Source: Conus ventricosus (Eukaryota; Mollusca; Gastropoda; Neogastropoda; Conidae). From it: a stretch of DNA of 64,000 nt. Of this stretch, positions 1-11,099 are shown one piece after another. The position numbers and the translations under genes are program-made. The notes under the pieces are model-generated. The model made no database searches, was not told the origin of the DNA, and saw only the letters and a program-made list of their open reading frames with translations. The stretch lies in contig CM031600.1 of the NCBI GenBank assembly GCA_018398815.1, forward strand, positions 48,008,597 to 48,072,596, read 5' to 3'. The first letter of the stretch is position 1. Every line of letters begins with the position of its first letter.

Positions 1-589
1 ACAGATCACTTCTCTCGCCCCAGTCACATTCTTCATGCTTATGAAGTGGAAACCATGGAAAGATGGTGAAGTACACAAATGAAAAAAAAGAAGAAGAATA
101 TTTTTGAAACTTTAGAAATCATGACATTTGTACAACCAATCAAAGTCATGGAACTTTCTAGAAGATTCAGAATTGTGTCATAGTTTGGCTCGTCAAAATA
201 TTTGGAACAGTCTAATATGGTGCAGAACATTAGATAGGGCAACTGAGGGAAAATGCACAGGACGTTCAAGAGGCTTCCTGTGCTTTCAGGATGAGTTTGG
301 ACTGTACAGAAACTTTCAGAATTATGATATCTCTGTATATGCATACCTCATGTGGTAAGCAAATGTGGTAAGCAAAGGTCAAGTGGAACATTGCATGTCT
401 AGAGCAAAAGCCAAATGTAATAATGATAATAATGATTATTTATTATGCTTAATCTTATATAAGCCCTAAGCGCTTACACATACAGAAAAGATGAAAGAAC
501 ACTTAAAAGAAACCAATAAAAAGATAAATATTGCAGTAAGTACCATGCACCTGCCAACAAGCGTGCATATTGACACACACCCACGCACC
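1..589. other. Non-coding stretch with a SINE-like tail
   Basis: No convincing exon is seen. On the minus strand, about 415-485 reads AAGCGCTTAGGGCTTATATA followed by AT-rich repeats. This resembles the 3' tails of short interspersed elements common in marine invertebrates. A related phrase is found on the plus strand near 21650. The family assignment is inferred from this phrase only, and no tRNA-like head is visible. The rest may be intron or intergenic DNA. Confidence 0.35.
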
Positions 590-675
590 CACCACACACA
601 CACACACTGTCTCACAACGACGCACACACACACAAACACACACACACACACACACACACTGTCTCACAACGACGC

Positions 676-714
<39 letters not shown>

Positions 715-738
715 TCTCACAACGACGCACACACACAC

Positions 739-801
<63 letters not shown>

Positions 802-815
802 TCTCACAACGACGC

Positions 816-868
<53 letters not shown>

Positions 869-904
869 CACACACACACACACACTACACACTGTCTCAC
901 AACG

Positions 905-943
<39 letters not shown>

Positions 944-945
944 GT
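590..945. repeat. Compound (AC)n microsatellite with a 17-bp spacer
   Basis: Long AC runs are punctuated by five copies of CTGTCTCACAACGACGC, starting near 607, 659, 712, 799 and 892. The AC runs between them differ in length, so this is a minisatellite whose spacer is itself a microsatellite. Open frames through it encode only Thr-His or Cys-Val repeats and are not genes. Confidence 0.93.
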
Positions 946-2100
946 TGCAGAATTAATTTGATGGGGAAGGGGAAGAAAGAACTGCTATTGATAGTTGAAG
1001 AGGGTTGTTGTAAGAGATGCCTTGGAGAAGACAGAGAGTTTGAACTTCGCTAAGATATTGGGAGTTTATTCCAAGAAACCAGACCCGGAAAAGAAAAAGA
1101 ACAATCGCCATAGGTTTCAGTTTGAAATCGAGGGATTTTAAGCAGAGTGTTGTCGGAAGAAGAAGGCAACTGTAGATGTTAACCAACAAGTGCTGCGAGG
1201 CAACGACAATCTCTCCTAGCAATCCTCTATCACCATATAAAATGCCACCCTTGTTTTTATGTATGTAGGTGGGAGTGGTTGGGGTTAACTTTTGCGTTTT
1301 GTTTTTGGTTTGCGTTCATTGGCCTGCACTGTGCACCATCTGTTGGCCATTGAAAGTGAATTTCCCAGCAGAATTGAGGCAGGTTGAGTGGCGAGCGTCG
1401 ATCAGGGTCTTTTAGGAGTTGGTGGAAAACTTGGAAGGGAGGTGGGGGGAGGGGGAATCATGGAAAAAGCAGACAGAAATAAGATGTAACTTGTATACTG
1501 CTCATTGCTTCAGAACAGGAGTCATGAAGACCGAAGGTTCTCTGTGGATTAATACATAACAGATTGCAGAGGGGGTGCATTCAAAGTGCCTCAAAATGAT
1601 GAGACAAGTTTGAAATTGGACGTAGAAGAATGAGCTATTTCAATTCTTTTTTGTCAGTGCAAGCTCAAATGCATTATCTTTCCCCCTTCCCAGTTGTTTA
1701 TTCTGTCTCCCCCCCCCCTCCCTGTGCCCCCCCCCCCTCCCCTGCACACCTCTCTTATCTCTTCCTTCTTTCTCTCTCTTTTTCATTTCTACTCCTCCCT
1801 CCTGCTACCTTCCTAACAAAATTAAATATCAGATGTAAAAAGATGCTGCCGTGGAAGTCCCCATGTGTTGTGAGTGGTTGAGAAATGCTGTATGTAATGA
1901 TATGAACGAAGGGAAGCCTCAGCCCAGTGGTGGAAATTTCCATCCAGTAATTTGAAAAAGGGAAAGAGAAAAGCAATACACACAAACAGCTCACACAGAA
2001 ATGAAAGATTCTGGGCTGATGGAAATTGATTTACCTTGGTGAACTCATCTATACAGGGTATTAAGTTTCAGTTTTCTGTGAGTCATCGGTGGTGTCGTGG
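946..2100. other. Unique non-coding DNA, probably intron of the SSBP gene
   Basis: No exon or element is recognised. A C-rich pyrimidine stretch lies at 1680-1800. Several AG dinucleotides follow pyrimidine tracts, but none opens a frame that resembles a known protein. Confidence 0.4.
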
Positions 2101-2387
2101 AAATGTGTGTACACATGGCATGCGCATGCATGCATGCATGTAGGCATGTGTGCACACATACGCATGTGTGCACATGCGCACACACACACACGCATGCATG
2201 CATGGCCACACACACATATACACACACACACACACGCACGCATGCACGCATGCTCACACAAACACACATGCACGCATGCTCACACAAACACACACAGACA
2301 CACACGCACACACTCACACACACGCACACACACGTACGCACGCACACTTGCACAAACACAAAAACACAACACACATACACACACACA

Positions 2388-2429
<42 letters not shown>

Positions 2430-2430
2430 G
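2101..2430. repeat. Mixed CATG/CA/CG alternating purine-pyrimidine repeat
   Basis: GCATGCATGCATG blocks grade into CACGCA and then (CA)n. The whole stretch alternates purine and pyrimidine, a composition known to favour left-handed DNA. Reading frames here are low complexity only. Confidence 0.9.
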
Positions 2431-2587
2431 AATATGGAGAGTCATGTTGATCGTATTATAAGTAAGTCAAACTGCTGTTATAGCAGTACAAAAATAGTTT
2501 GAAAAAAAAAGGAAACATGTCTTTGCTTTGTCAATTTTGTGTGTGTAAATGTTTTATACTTTTCATCTGATTAATTTTTCAAACCCG

Positions 2588-2589
<2 letters not shown>

Positions 2590-2638
<49 letters not shown>
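2590..2638. repeat. (TG)n microsatellite
   Basis: About 24 uninterrupted TG units. They are followed by unique T-rich DNA and a (CTGT)n tract at 2885-2945, which forms the pyrimidine-rich run-in to the acceptor at 2968-2969. Confidence 0.95.
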
Positions 2639-2640
<2 letters not shown>

Positions 2641-2969
2641 GGGGCTATAAGCGACATGAATTAAATTGCTTTGTGTTCATTGCTTTTGAACGTGTGGTCT
2701 TCTCTTTTTGTCTGTCTTTTTTTCCTTCCTTTTTCCTCTGTTTTGTTGTTGTTGATGAGTTTTTTGTTGTTGTTGCTTTAACTTGATTCGAACTGTTACT
2801 TCAAAAGTTTTGATCTCATTTTCTTTGTTAGTTATATACCTCTCTGTTTCTATCTCTTGTTCATTTCTGCATCTCACTCTATCTCTGTCTGTCTGTCTGC
2901 TCCTCTCTCTCTCTCTCTGTCTGTCTGTCTGCCCATCTGTCTGTCTGAATAATACATGTGTCATAACAG

Positions 2970-3036
2970 GCCCGGGGGACCAGGGGGACCAGGACAACCA
3001 GGGGCAAGGGGACCATGGCCTCCAACGTCTTCAGCT
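2970..3036 (+). CDS. SSBP: SSBP2/3/4 (SSDP) family exon A, Pro/Gly-rich
   Basis: The family comprises nuclear cofactors that bind LDB1/Chip and stabilise LIM-homeodomain transcription complexes. The C-terminal half is proline/glycine-rich. This 67-nt exon follows ...TCATAACAG and ends before the donor GTATGT at 3037. It begins with the last base of a split codon and then reads 22 codons as PGGPGGPGQPGARGPWPPTS plus SA. The end (GPWPPTSSA) aligns with the RPWPNPTNANS stretch of vertebrate SSBP proteins, from my recollection of the family. The exit is phase 0, which fits the next exon. A minisatellite starts at its 3' end. A collagen-like reading was considered, but the next two exons decide for SSBP. 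Confidence 0.72.
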
Positions 3037-3912
3037 GTATGTAACATTCCTATATGTAACATTCCTATATGTAACATTCCTATATATAACATTCCTATGT
3101 GTGACATTCCTGTATTAACATTCCTGTTGTTCTGACATCTTCAGCAGTATGTAACGTTCCTATTGTTCTGACATCTTCAGCTGTATGTAACATTCTTATT
3201 GTTCTGACATCTTCAGCTGTATGTAACATTCCTGTTGTTCTGACAATGTCTTCAGCTGTATATATGGCCCTTTGCGGTCGGCTGGGCTATAAGCAACATT
3301 ATCTTATCTTATGTAACATTCCTGTTGTTCTGACAATGTCTTGAGCTGTATGTAACATTCCTGTTGTTCTGACAATGTCTTCAGCTGTATGTAACATTCC
3401 TGTTGTTCTGAGAATGTCTTCAGCTGTATGTAACATTCCTGTTGTTCTGACAATGTCTTCAGCTGTATGTAACATTCCTGTTGTTCTGACAATGTCTTCA
3501 GCTGTATGTAACATTCCTGTTGTTCTGACAATGTCTTCAGCTGTATGTAACGTTCCTATTGTTCTCAATGTCTTGAGCTGTATATAACATTCCTGTTGTT
3601 CTGACAATGTCTTGAGCTGTATGTAACATTCCTGTTGTTCTGAGAATGTCTTGAGCTGTATGTAACATTCCTGTTGTTCTGACAATGTCTTCAGCTGTAT
3701 GTAACATTCCTGTTGTTCTGAGAATGTCTTGAGCTGTATGTAACATTCCTGTTGTTCTGACAATGTCTTCAGCTGTATGTAACATTCCTGTTGTTCTGAC
3801 ATCTTCAGCTGTATGTAACATTCCTGTTGTTCTGAGAATGTCTTCAGCTGTATGTAACATTCCTGTTGTTCTGACAATGTCTTCAGCTGTATGTAACATT
3901 CCTGTTGTCTCT
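3031..3912. repeat. 39-bp minisatellite copying the exon A splice donor
   Basis: Five 15-bp copies of TATATGTAACATTCC (3037-3110) grade into units of 35-39 bp. Each longer unit contains TCTTCAGCTGTATGTAAC, the last bases of exon A plus the first of the intron. About 19 later copies carry this junction. A foreign patch at 3255-3310, GCGGTCGGCTGGGCTATAAG, interrupts the array. Because 39 is divisible by three, frames stay open on both strands (for example 3299-3940 minus), but they are repeat artefacts. Confidence 0.93.
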
Positions 3913-4955
3913 GACCACATCTTTCTGTGTGACATGGCACTGTTCCTTTTCTGACTGTTTCCTTCTCTTACCATTGGTTTTCTTTCTGTGTCGTACTCCT
4001 TCCTTCATTCCTTTCTGTGTCTGCCCTTCCAATTCTGCTGCTCACTTTGGATCCTTTTGTCATTACCAGTCTATTTGGTATTTTCTTTGTTGTTTATTTG
4101 TGTGAACTTATTGACCCATATCCTGTTGGATGCATCATGCATCTAAACCCAAATCAAGATGTTGTTGTTGTTGTTGCAAGGTTTGTACTGAGAATCCTGG
4201 GGAATCCATGTTGTTGTTGTTGCAAGGTTTGTACTGAGAATCCTGGGGAATCAATGTTGCGTCACTGGCTTTATTGTAGAACAGTTTGTGTTGACGACAG
4301 GATGTGTGACTGGACAGAGACCCATGTCAGTGTTTTTGTCACTGAATTTGCTGTAGGTTTTGATAGAGGTCTGCTTGTCAGGATACGTTTCGGGGGAGAG
4401 GGGGCTGGATTCATATTCAGGGACACTTGTATTTTCAACAAGGTTTATATTCGTATATGGAACACTTGCATGTTCAGCTGATGCATATTCATGTTTGAAA
4501 ACTCATGTGTTCTTGTTTGGATCAAAATGAATGAAGTGCAAGTTCATCTTTCCGGCATCGATTTTTAATTTCAACAGTTGAAGTCCAGAAAACCAGTCTA
4601 GCATGTAGAGATGGGAAGTGGGATTGGTTGTTTTGTGTGAAGGTTACTCCCATCTTAACCTCCTTTGAACAGGACATTCATTGGCATGGTTTCTTCTGTT
4701 ACTCTCCCTTAGTGATAATTTTGCTGTCAGTTTTATTTAGTGTTATGAAGTGATGATGAAACTGCCCATTTTCTTTCGTCACTTTTTCTTTTTTCCCCAA
4801 GGGCAAACACTTCTATTATGTTTTAAAGAAGTTTACAAATGGAAAACGTGGAATGGGCCCAATACTACAGAGAAAAGAACAGTAACCTCTGTCTAACAGA
4901 ACGTTCAGAGCAGCGTTAAGATGACACCGCCACTTTTCATTGATGTCACTGCTTG
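3913..4955. other. Intron; 48-bp duplication at about 4158-4255
   Basis: TTGTTGTTGTTGCAAGG followed by TTTGTACTGAGAATCCTGGG occurs twice in tandem. The remainder is unique AT-rich intron sequence with no exon candidate. Confidence 0.6.
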
Positions 4956-5121
4956 CTTGCTGCTGGCACTTTATTTGGTTACTGCCAGTGGGTAACTGTT
5001 GCTACTCACTGAAGTGTCCATCAGGTGGTAATTGTAGAGTAGCAGCTACTCTCATATGTTAATCTAACATGATATCTATAGCTGTCCGTTTTCTTTGTTA
5101 CTGTACAGTGAAAATAGTGAC
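4956..5121. repeat. Old degenerate tandem repeat, upstream flank
   Basis: Irregular copies of an AGCAGCTGTCCACTTT-like phrase, spaced roughly 60-75 bp, lie immediately before the homogeneous 44-bp array. Similar degenerate copies continue after it, at 6571-7250. Confidence 0.55.
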
Positions 5122-6570
5122 TTGGACTTTGAAGTTAGGTGATTTGTTTATTCATAATTACAGCTGTGGACTTTGAAGTTAAGTGATTTGTTTATTCATA
5201 ATTACAGCTGTGGACTTTGAAGTTAGGTGATTTGTTTATTCATAATTACAGCTGTGGACTTTGAAGTTAGGTGATTTGTTTATTCATAATTACAGCTGTG
5301 GACTTTGAAGTTAGGTGATTTGTTTATTCATAATTACAGCTGTGGACTTTGAAGTTAGGTGATTTGTTTATTCATAATTACAGCTGTGGACTTTGAAGTT
5401 AGGTGATTTGTTTATTCATGATTACAGCTGTGGACTTTGAAGTTAGGTGATTTGTTATTCATAATTACAGCTGTGGACTTTGAAGTTAGGTGATTTGTTT
5501 ATTCATAATTACAGCTGTGGACTTTGAAGTTAGGTGATTTGTTTATTCATGATTACAGCTGTGGACTTTGAAGTTAGGTGATTTGTTTATTCATAATTAC
5601 AGCTGTGGACTTTGAAGTTAGGTGATTTGTTTATTCATAATTACAGCTGTGGACTTTGAAGTTAGGTGATTTGTTTATTCATAATTACAGCTGTGGACTT
5701 TGAAGTTAGGTGATTTGTTTATTCATAATTACAGCTGTGGACTTTGAAGTTAGGTGATTTGTTTATTCATAATTACAGCTGTGGACTTTGAAGTTAGGTG
5801 ATTTGTTTATTCATAATTACAGCTGTGGACTTTGAAGTTAGGTGATTTGTTTATTCATAATTACAGCTGTGGACTTTGAAGTTAGGTGATTTGTTTATTC
5901 ATAATTACAGCTGTGGACTTTGAAGTTAGGTGATTTGTTTATTCATAATTACAGCTGTGGACTTTGAAGTTAGGTGATTTGTTTATTCATAATTACAGCT
6001 GTGGACTTTGAAGTTAGGTGATTTGTTTATTCATGATTACAGCTGTGGACTTTGAAGTTAGGTGATTTGTTTATTCATGATTACAGCTGTGGACTTTGAA
6101 GTTAGGTGATTTGTTTATTCATGATTACAGCTGTGGACTTTGAAGTTAGGTGATTTGTTTATTCATGATTACAGCTGTGGACTTTGAAGTTAGGTGATTT
6201 GTTTATTCATGATTACAGCTGTGGACTTTGAAGTTAGGTGATTTGTTTATTCATGATTACAGCTGTGGACTTTGAAGTTAGGTGATTTGTTTATTCATGA
6301 TTACAGCTGTGGACTTTGAAGTTAGGTGATTTGTTTATTCATGATTACAGCTGTGGACTTTGAAGTTAGGTGATTTGTTTATTCATAATTACAGCTGTGG
6401 ACTTTGAAGTTAGGTGATTTGTTTATTCATAATTACAGCTGTGGACTTTGAAGTTAGGTGATTTGTTTATTCATAATTACAGCTGTGGACTTTGAAGTTA
6501 GGTGATTTGTTTATTCATAATTACAGCTGTGGACTTTGAAGTTAGGTGATTTGTTTATTCATAATTACAG
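5122..6570. repeat. 44-bp minisatellite, about 33 copies
   Basis: The unit is GTGGACTTTGAAGTTAGGTG followed by ATTTGTTTATTCATAATTAC and AGCT. Copies are almost identical. The main variant is CATAATT versus CATGATT, and one copy near 5455 lacks a T. G-type copies occur as numbers 7 and 10 and as a solid block of eight (about 6029-6340). Each copy ends in TTATTCATAATTACAG, which resembles a 3' splice acceptor. It lies in the intron between SSBP exons A and B. Confidence 0.95.
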
Positions 6571-7250
6571 CTGCCCAACTGTTTTCCCTTTATGCCAGTG
6601 AGTGGTTTTAGATGTCCGCTTTTTGTGACTCTTTGAGTGATTATTGTAGCAGTCCAGTTATTTATGATGCTGTTAATTTAAGAGGCATATGTTTTTTATA
6701 TGACAATCCAGAGAAGTGTCTATTGTGGCTGTATTGTCTAGTGATAATTGTAATGGTCTACTTTCTCACATTATTATCAAGTATTAATGGTAGTTGGTCA
6801 CTTCCTTACATTGCTGTTGAGTGCTGGTAGCAGCTGTCCACTTTGCTATGTTAATATCAAATGAAAATTATAGCTGTCCACTCTTTCATTGTACTAGCGA
6901 CTTATTAATGATGGCAGCTGTATGGGTTTTAGCAGTTCACTTTCTCACTTTACTGTCAAATGATAGATGTGGAGTGTAGCAGCAGTCTATGCTGTCATTT
7001 TACAATCAAGTGATCATAGTTGACACTTTTCTGACATGACAGTAAGCGGTAGTAGTACCTTGTTATTCTTCATATTTGCAATGAAATGATATTTGTTGAA
7101 GTCCCCTTTCTTATGCTGCTATTAAATGATTGTTGTAGTTGACCACTTTCTTCATATGTTTCTGTCAGTGGATGCTTCATGATGTCCTAGGGTTAAACTG
7201 TCATTCCTTATCAGCAGCTGCATATTTACTATGACTGCAGTGTGCTTTTT
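6571..7250. repeat. Old degenerate tandem repeat, downstream flank
   Basis: Diverged copies of a roughly 65-75 bp unit recur, with phrases such as TAGCAGCTGTCCACTTT, TTACTGTCAAATGAT and GTAGCAGC. They match the degenerate flank before the 44-bp array, so the young array appears to have expanded inside an older one. Confidence 0.5.
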
Positions 7251-7948
7251 CCTCATATGTTTTTTTATATGTCTCTTTTGTTGACTGACGTTTAAGTTGA
7301 GCTGTTCTTGAATATATAAGGGACAACGAGAACAACAACAACAACAAAAGAAAGAAAGAAAGATGTGAAGCTGGTAGATATCATTTAGATGGAATTAGAA
7401 AATGAATGTTCATACACATTTTCAACTTTTTTTGTGTGATGATACTTGTAAATCTTCAAAGCTAATTGGGGGTGGGGGGGGGGGGGGGGGGGGGGGAGTG
7501 GAAGGCTGACTCCATGAGTTTCAAACATAAAAGGTTTTAATTTGACAGATTTTCTTTGTAAGAAGTGAAAACAAAATGTAGAGAAACATACAGACTAATT
7601 GATTTTGAATTGGATCATGCATTAAAAACAGGCAGAAAGATTCTTTTGTTTGGATCCTAGCTGCAGTGAACAAACATGGAGAAAAAGCGAGCAGATGGCG
7701 TCCCATTTTGGTCATTATAATTTTTCTACCTGTTTCAATTTCGCCTGTGAAGAACAAAGGTGTTTCTTTCTTTGTTTTGCTGTGGTGGTGTTTTGTGTGT
7801 CAGCTATTTTTAAAAGTTCACTTACAAGAGGATTCCTTTGATTTCAGTAGTAAACTGGATGTACATGATCAGTTCTAATGCCCAGCCTCTGAGCTGATGT
7901 TCCCACTCGCTAACATGCACTTCTGTTTGGTTGCTCTCCTGGTTGCAG
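7251..7948. other. Intron with a 27-30 base G run
   Basis: A poly-G tract lies at about 7468-7497. Its length is unlikely to be assembled accurately. The stretch ends in TCTCCTGGTTGCAG, the acceptor for the next exon. Confidence 0.6.
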
Positions 7949-7987
7949 ATGCCTGTGTATTCATCTGCATCTCCTGGAAATTACAGT
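7949..7987 (+). CDS. SSBP: SSBP2/3/4 (SSDP) family exon B
   Basis: A 39-nt exon in phase 0 at both ends, between acceptor GGTTGCAG and donor GTAAGC. It encodes MPVYSSASPGNYS. This matches the strongly conserved IPYSSSSPGNY motif of SSBP2/3/4 and Drosophila Ssdp, which is also carried on a very small exon in vertebrates (family knowledge). It is the most diagnostic piece of the gene. Joined after exon A it continues GPWPPTSSA-MPVYSSASPGN, which is collinear with the family. It is too short to be found as an open frame, and its identification rests on motif and phase agreement. Confidence 0.85.
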
Positions 7988-9114
7988 GTAAGCTTCTGCA
8001 CTGGTTTTCTTCTTCTTCGTCTTCTTGTGTGTCTTCACTACATCCTTCAACCTGTGCTCTGGTTGCTGTTTTGTGTCTCTGTACCTGTGCCTTGCCCTCT
8101 AATCTTCTTCCCCAGACAGTGGGACCTCCCAGTATAAAAACTCTTCACATTCTTTTAAAGAAAAAAAAGAAGTCTTAAATGGGAGGGAGTCTCTCAATTT
8201 AGAAGTAAAATGTTTGCACAGAAAAAAAAGAAAATTGTCTCATGAAAAACAAAAATCATGATAGAAGGGACTCATAATTCGAAAATATCTATGACACAGG
8301 AAGACTTGTAAATGAGAATGTCTTTAAAGGGGAAGAGTGTGAACTGGGAATGTCTTCACTGGAAGGTGTCACTGTATCTGAGGTTGTGCTCAGTCTCTCT
8401 TTTCCTTCTTTGTCCTGGCTGTTCTGTTTTCTCTATTTTGTGAGTATAGTTGTACTCTGTCTTTAACTCTATCTTTGTTTGAGTTATACTGTCTTTGAAT
8501 CTTTCTGTTCTTCTTCTGTTTTATCTTTCATTAGTGGCATATATTGTCATAGCATGCATCTTTAGAAATTATTTTAGTGTTTATTGTTTTGTTCATTTTG
8601 AACTGTTATCATATTGCTGCTGAATGATTTGATGATGTTTTGAATGGGGGTATTGTAGTTCATTTGCCATTGAATTTGAACACTTGTATATTGAAACGAT
8701 TACAAGTTGAAAAGAAAAAAAAAAAGGAATCTGTTTTTCCTTGTGATTGAAAGTTAACTTGTATTTAAGGGGGGGGGGGGGAAAGTAAAACAAAATTCCT
8801 TTGTTTGTCGGCTGCTTGCCTGTTCTATTTTCACAGTAGCGTTTTTCTGGCCCCACCCCCTGATCAGCTGTGTGGTGCCACTCTCAACTAACAGCAATTT
8901 AGTGGCTGTCAATGGAATTCAAGGCTAGTAGCAGACCTTTGACTGTGATGGTCCATGCAGGTTAGGAGCTTCCCTCGCATGATTCAGATTAGTGAACAAC
9001 ATGAGCCATGCATGCTTGTGCGGAGCTGCCAAGTGCTTTTGGAGGAGCATACTGACATTTCATAGACCATGCTATGCTGCTACAGGTTGTGATGGAGGGC
9101 TATGCTATAAAAGC

Positions 9115-9116
<2 letters not shown>
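7988..9116. other. Intron sequence with homopolymer runs
   Basis: Contains an A run near 8706 and a G run near 8768. No element ends or exons are recognised. Confidence 0.4.
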
Positions 9117-9180
<64 letters not shown>

Positions 9181-9303
9181 ATCGCTTTCTCTTGCTCGCT
9201 GTCTCACTCTCTGTCTTTTGGACTCTGTTTCTGTCTTTCTCTCTCACTTCTGTCTCTCTCTGTCTCAGATACACATGCATGCACATTTGTGGACACAGAC
9301 ACT

Positions 9304-9365
<62 letters not shown>

Positions 9366-9378
9366 CACACACACACAC

Positions 9379-9446
<68 letters not shown>
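9117..9446. repeat. Two (AC)n blocks separated by a TCTC/TGTC spacer
   Basis: AC repeats at 9117-9177 and 9305-9446 flank a pyrimidine-rich spacer. A smaller (AC)n block occurs at 9675-9698. Frames here are His/Thr or Cys/Val repeats and are not coding. Confidence 0.93.
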
Positions 9447-9450
<4 letters not shown>

Positions 9451-9667
9451 CACAGCACATAGTGTGGTCCAGGATGAAATTCGTTTTCTTGACAGCAGCT
9501 GCTTAATATAAAAACTAATAAAGGGAAATAAATGCATTGTGTACAGGCCCATGTGACTGATGGTAGAGTTCGAAGGCATTATCTGTCTTAATTTTTGTGT
9601 TATTACCATGTTTTGTCCATAGACTCTTGAGGATGTTGTGACAGTGTATTTTGGAACTGAGTCTGAA

Positions 9668-9698
<31 letters not shown>

Positions 9699-9799
9699 TG
9701 CATTCTGTTTAGTTTCGTTTTTAGTTGTTTTAATTTCTTGGGATTGATTTGAATATGAAGGAAGAAGGTACCCAGAGTTGGTCAGCAGCAATTTTTTGT

Positions 9800-10020
9800 G
9801 AAAGATACTGAATTATTAAAGTATTAATGTAATGTAATACATGTACCCATTGAGCATCATGTATTAAATGTCATAAATCTAACCATTGAACAAAAAGTAC
9901 TGAATGTGACTGTGAAATATAATGCAATAAATGTTACTGTGAATCATAATAAATGTGAGCATGTTAAATATAATGTAACTCATGTATCTTTGAAACAGTT
10001 AAATAAACACGACCATCCTT
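9800..10020. repeat. Degenerate AT-rich short tandem repeat
   Basis: Loose copies of AATGTGACTGTGAAATATAA and ATAAATGTTACTGTGAATCA recur every 30-40 bp with strong divergence. It resembles an old minisatellite. Confidence 0.5.
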
Positions 10021-10156
10021 GATGGAATGAATCTGATATGACCATTTTAGACATTTCTGATATTTCTTTTACTTTTTCTCTGTCCATTTATTGGAATGTT
10101 TCATATGATTTTCTGTTTAATGTTAACTTAAAGCGAAGAAGTCCGAAATGAAAGTC

Positions 10157-10430
10157 TAGATGGAAAAGAAAACAAGTGTTTGCTCAGATTATTTCTAACC
10201 TACGGAATTACAGTTATATCCTATTGTGTCTCTACATAAACACACACATTAGATGGAAAAGAAAACAGTTTTTGCTCATATAAGTTCCTGCCTATGGAAA
10301 TACAGGTAAATCCTATTGTATCTCCATAGAAACGCACACAGTAGATGGAAAAGAAAACAGTTTTTGTTCATACTATTTCCTGCCTGTGGAAATACAGGTA
10401 TATCCTATTGTATCTCCATGCATATTCAGG
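10157..10430. repeat. 92-bp tandem repeat, three copies
   Basis: AGATGGAAAAGAAAACA begins copies at 10158, 10251 and 10343. Each copy continues through CTGCCTATGGAAATACAGGT and a TCCTATTGTATCTCCAT phrase. Copies are about 90% alike. The third runs into a (GT)n-(G)n tract at 10431-10467. Confidence 0.85.
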
Positions 10431-10433
10431 TGT

Positions 10434-10464
<31 letters not shown>

Positions 10465-10528
10465 GGGTTAGCTTTAGGACTGAGTCCCCTTCTAGTCCTG
10501 TCAAACCTGTGTTTGTTGTCCATTGCAG

Positions 10529-10598
10529 GAGTTTGGCACGGGTCCCCCAGTGGCGGGTGGAGCCCCCGGCACCCCAGGTATCATGCCCAGCCCCCAAG
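10529..10598 (+). CDS. SSBP: SSBP2/3/4 (SSDP) family exon C
   Basis: A 70-nt exon between acceptor TTGTCCATTGCAG and donor GTGAGC. It enters in phase 0 and leaves in phase 1. It encodes 23 residues containing GGAPGTPGIMPSPQ, which aligns with the GPPGTPIMPSP motif that directly follows SSSSPGNY in vertebrate SSBP proteins. In vertebrates the next exon also starts in phase 1 (Asp of DSTNSG, from memory), so exon structure and sequence agree. The following exons, with the acidic and GSLGSGDID-type C-terminus, are not recognised in this window. They may lie beyond it, in an assembly gap, or be misplaced. Confidence 0.82.
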
Positions 10599-10999
10599 GT
10601 GAGCCCAGCCGTACGCCTACCTCCTTCAGCCCAGCTTTTCAGGGTACCTTCACTGCCGCCTCTCTTCTCTCTTCTTCTCTTTGCTCTAGCCTTCTCCATT
10701 CTCATTCACCCCGTATAATCATCTTTCTTTTTTTCTCTCTGTTTCCTCTGTATCATTTGTTGTCATGGGCGTATGTGGGGCACTCCTCACACCTGAATTC
10801 AGGCTGTCCCATGACAGATTCTGGCAGACAGTTTGGCCTGATGCAGATGCTGTGCCAGAAGAAATCAATGTTGATGGTAATGCATGGACATGATTTACTC
10901 TCTGGAAAGTATCACAAGCCATACACTCCTCCCACCCCCCCCCCTCCCCCCCCCTCCCCAAACGAAATTTCTTGACCACGCATATGCCCATGGTGTTTT
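10599..10999. other. Start of the intron after exon C
   Basis: Pyrimidine-rich DNA with a C-rich tract (10930-10960) directly before the scaffold gap. Confidence 0.5.
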
Positions 11000-11099
11000 N
11001 NNNNNNNNNNNNNNNNNNNNNNNNNNNNNNNNNNNNNNNNNNNNNNNNNNNNNNNNNNNNNNNNNNNNNNNNNNNNNNNNNNNNNNNNNNNNNNNNNNN
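11000..11099. other. Assembly gap of 100 N
   Basis: Exactly 100 N, the usual placeholder for a gap of unknown size. An SSBP exon could be missing here. Confidence 0.98.

Noticed and set aside
491..961. Open frames of Thr-His or Cys-Val repeats over AC/GT tracts (also 2045-2502, 8992-9511, 16371-16820, 49883-50385, 62589-63481)
   Set aside because: They are microsatellites read in frame, without any non-repetitive domain. The exception is the short ORF1-like end at 62589-62727.
2970..3036. Collagen exon (Gly-Pro-rich)
   Set aside because: Gly spacing is not kept as Gly-X-Y through the exon, and the next exons match SSBP.
3299..3974. Long minus-strand frames with a 13-residue repeat
   Set aside because: A 39-bp repeat keeps any frame open. 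There is no start, signal or domain outside the repeat.
8105..8120. Micro-exon between CTTCTTCCCCAG and GTATAA
   Set aside because: Good acceptor, but a 16-nt insertion would break the phase between exons B and C.
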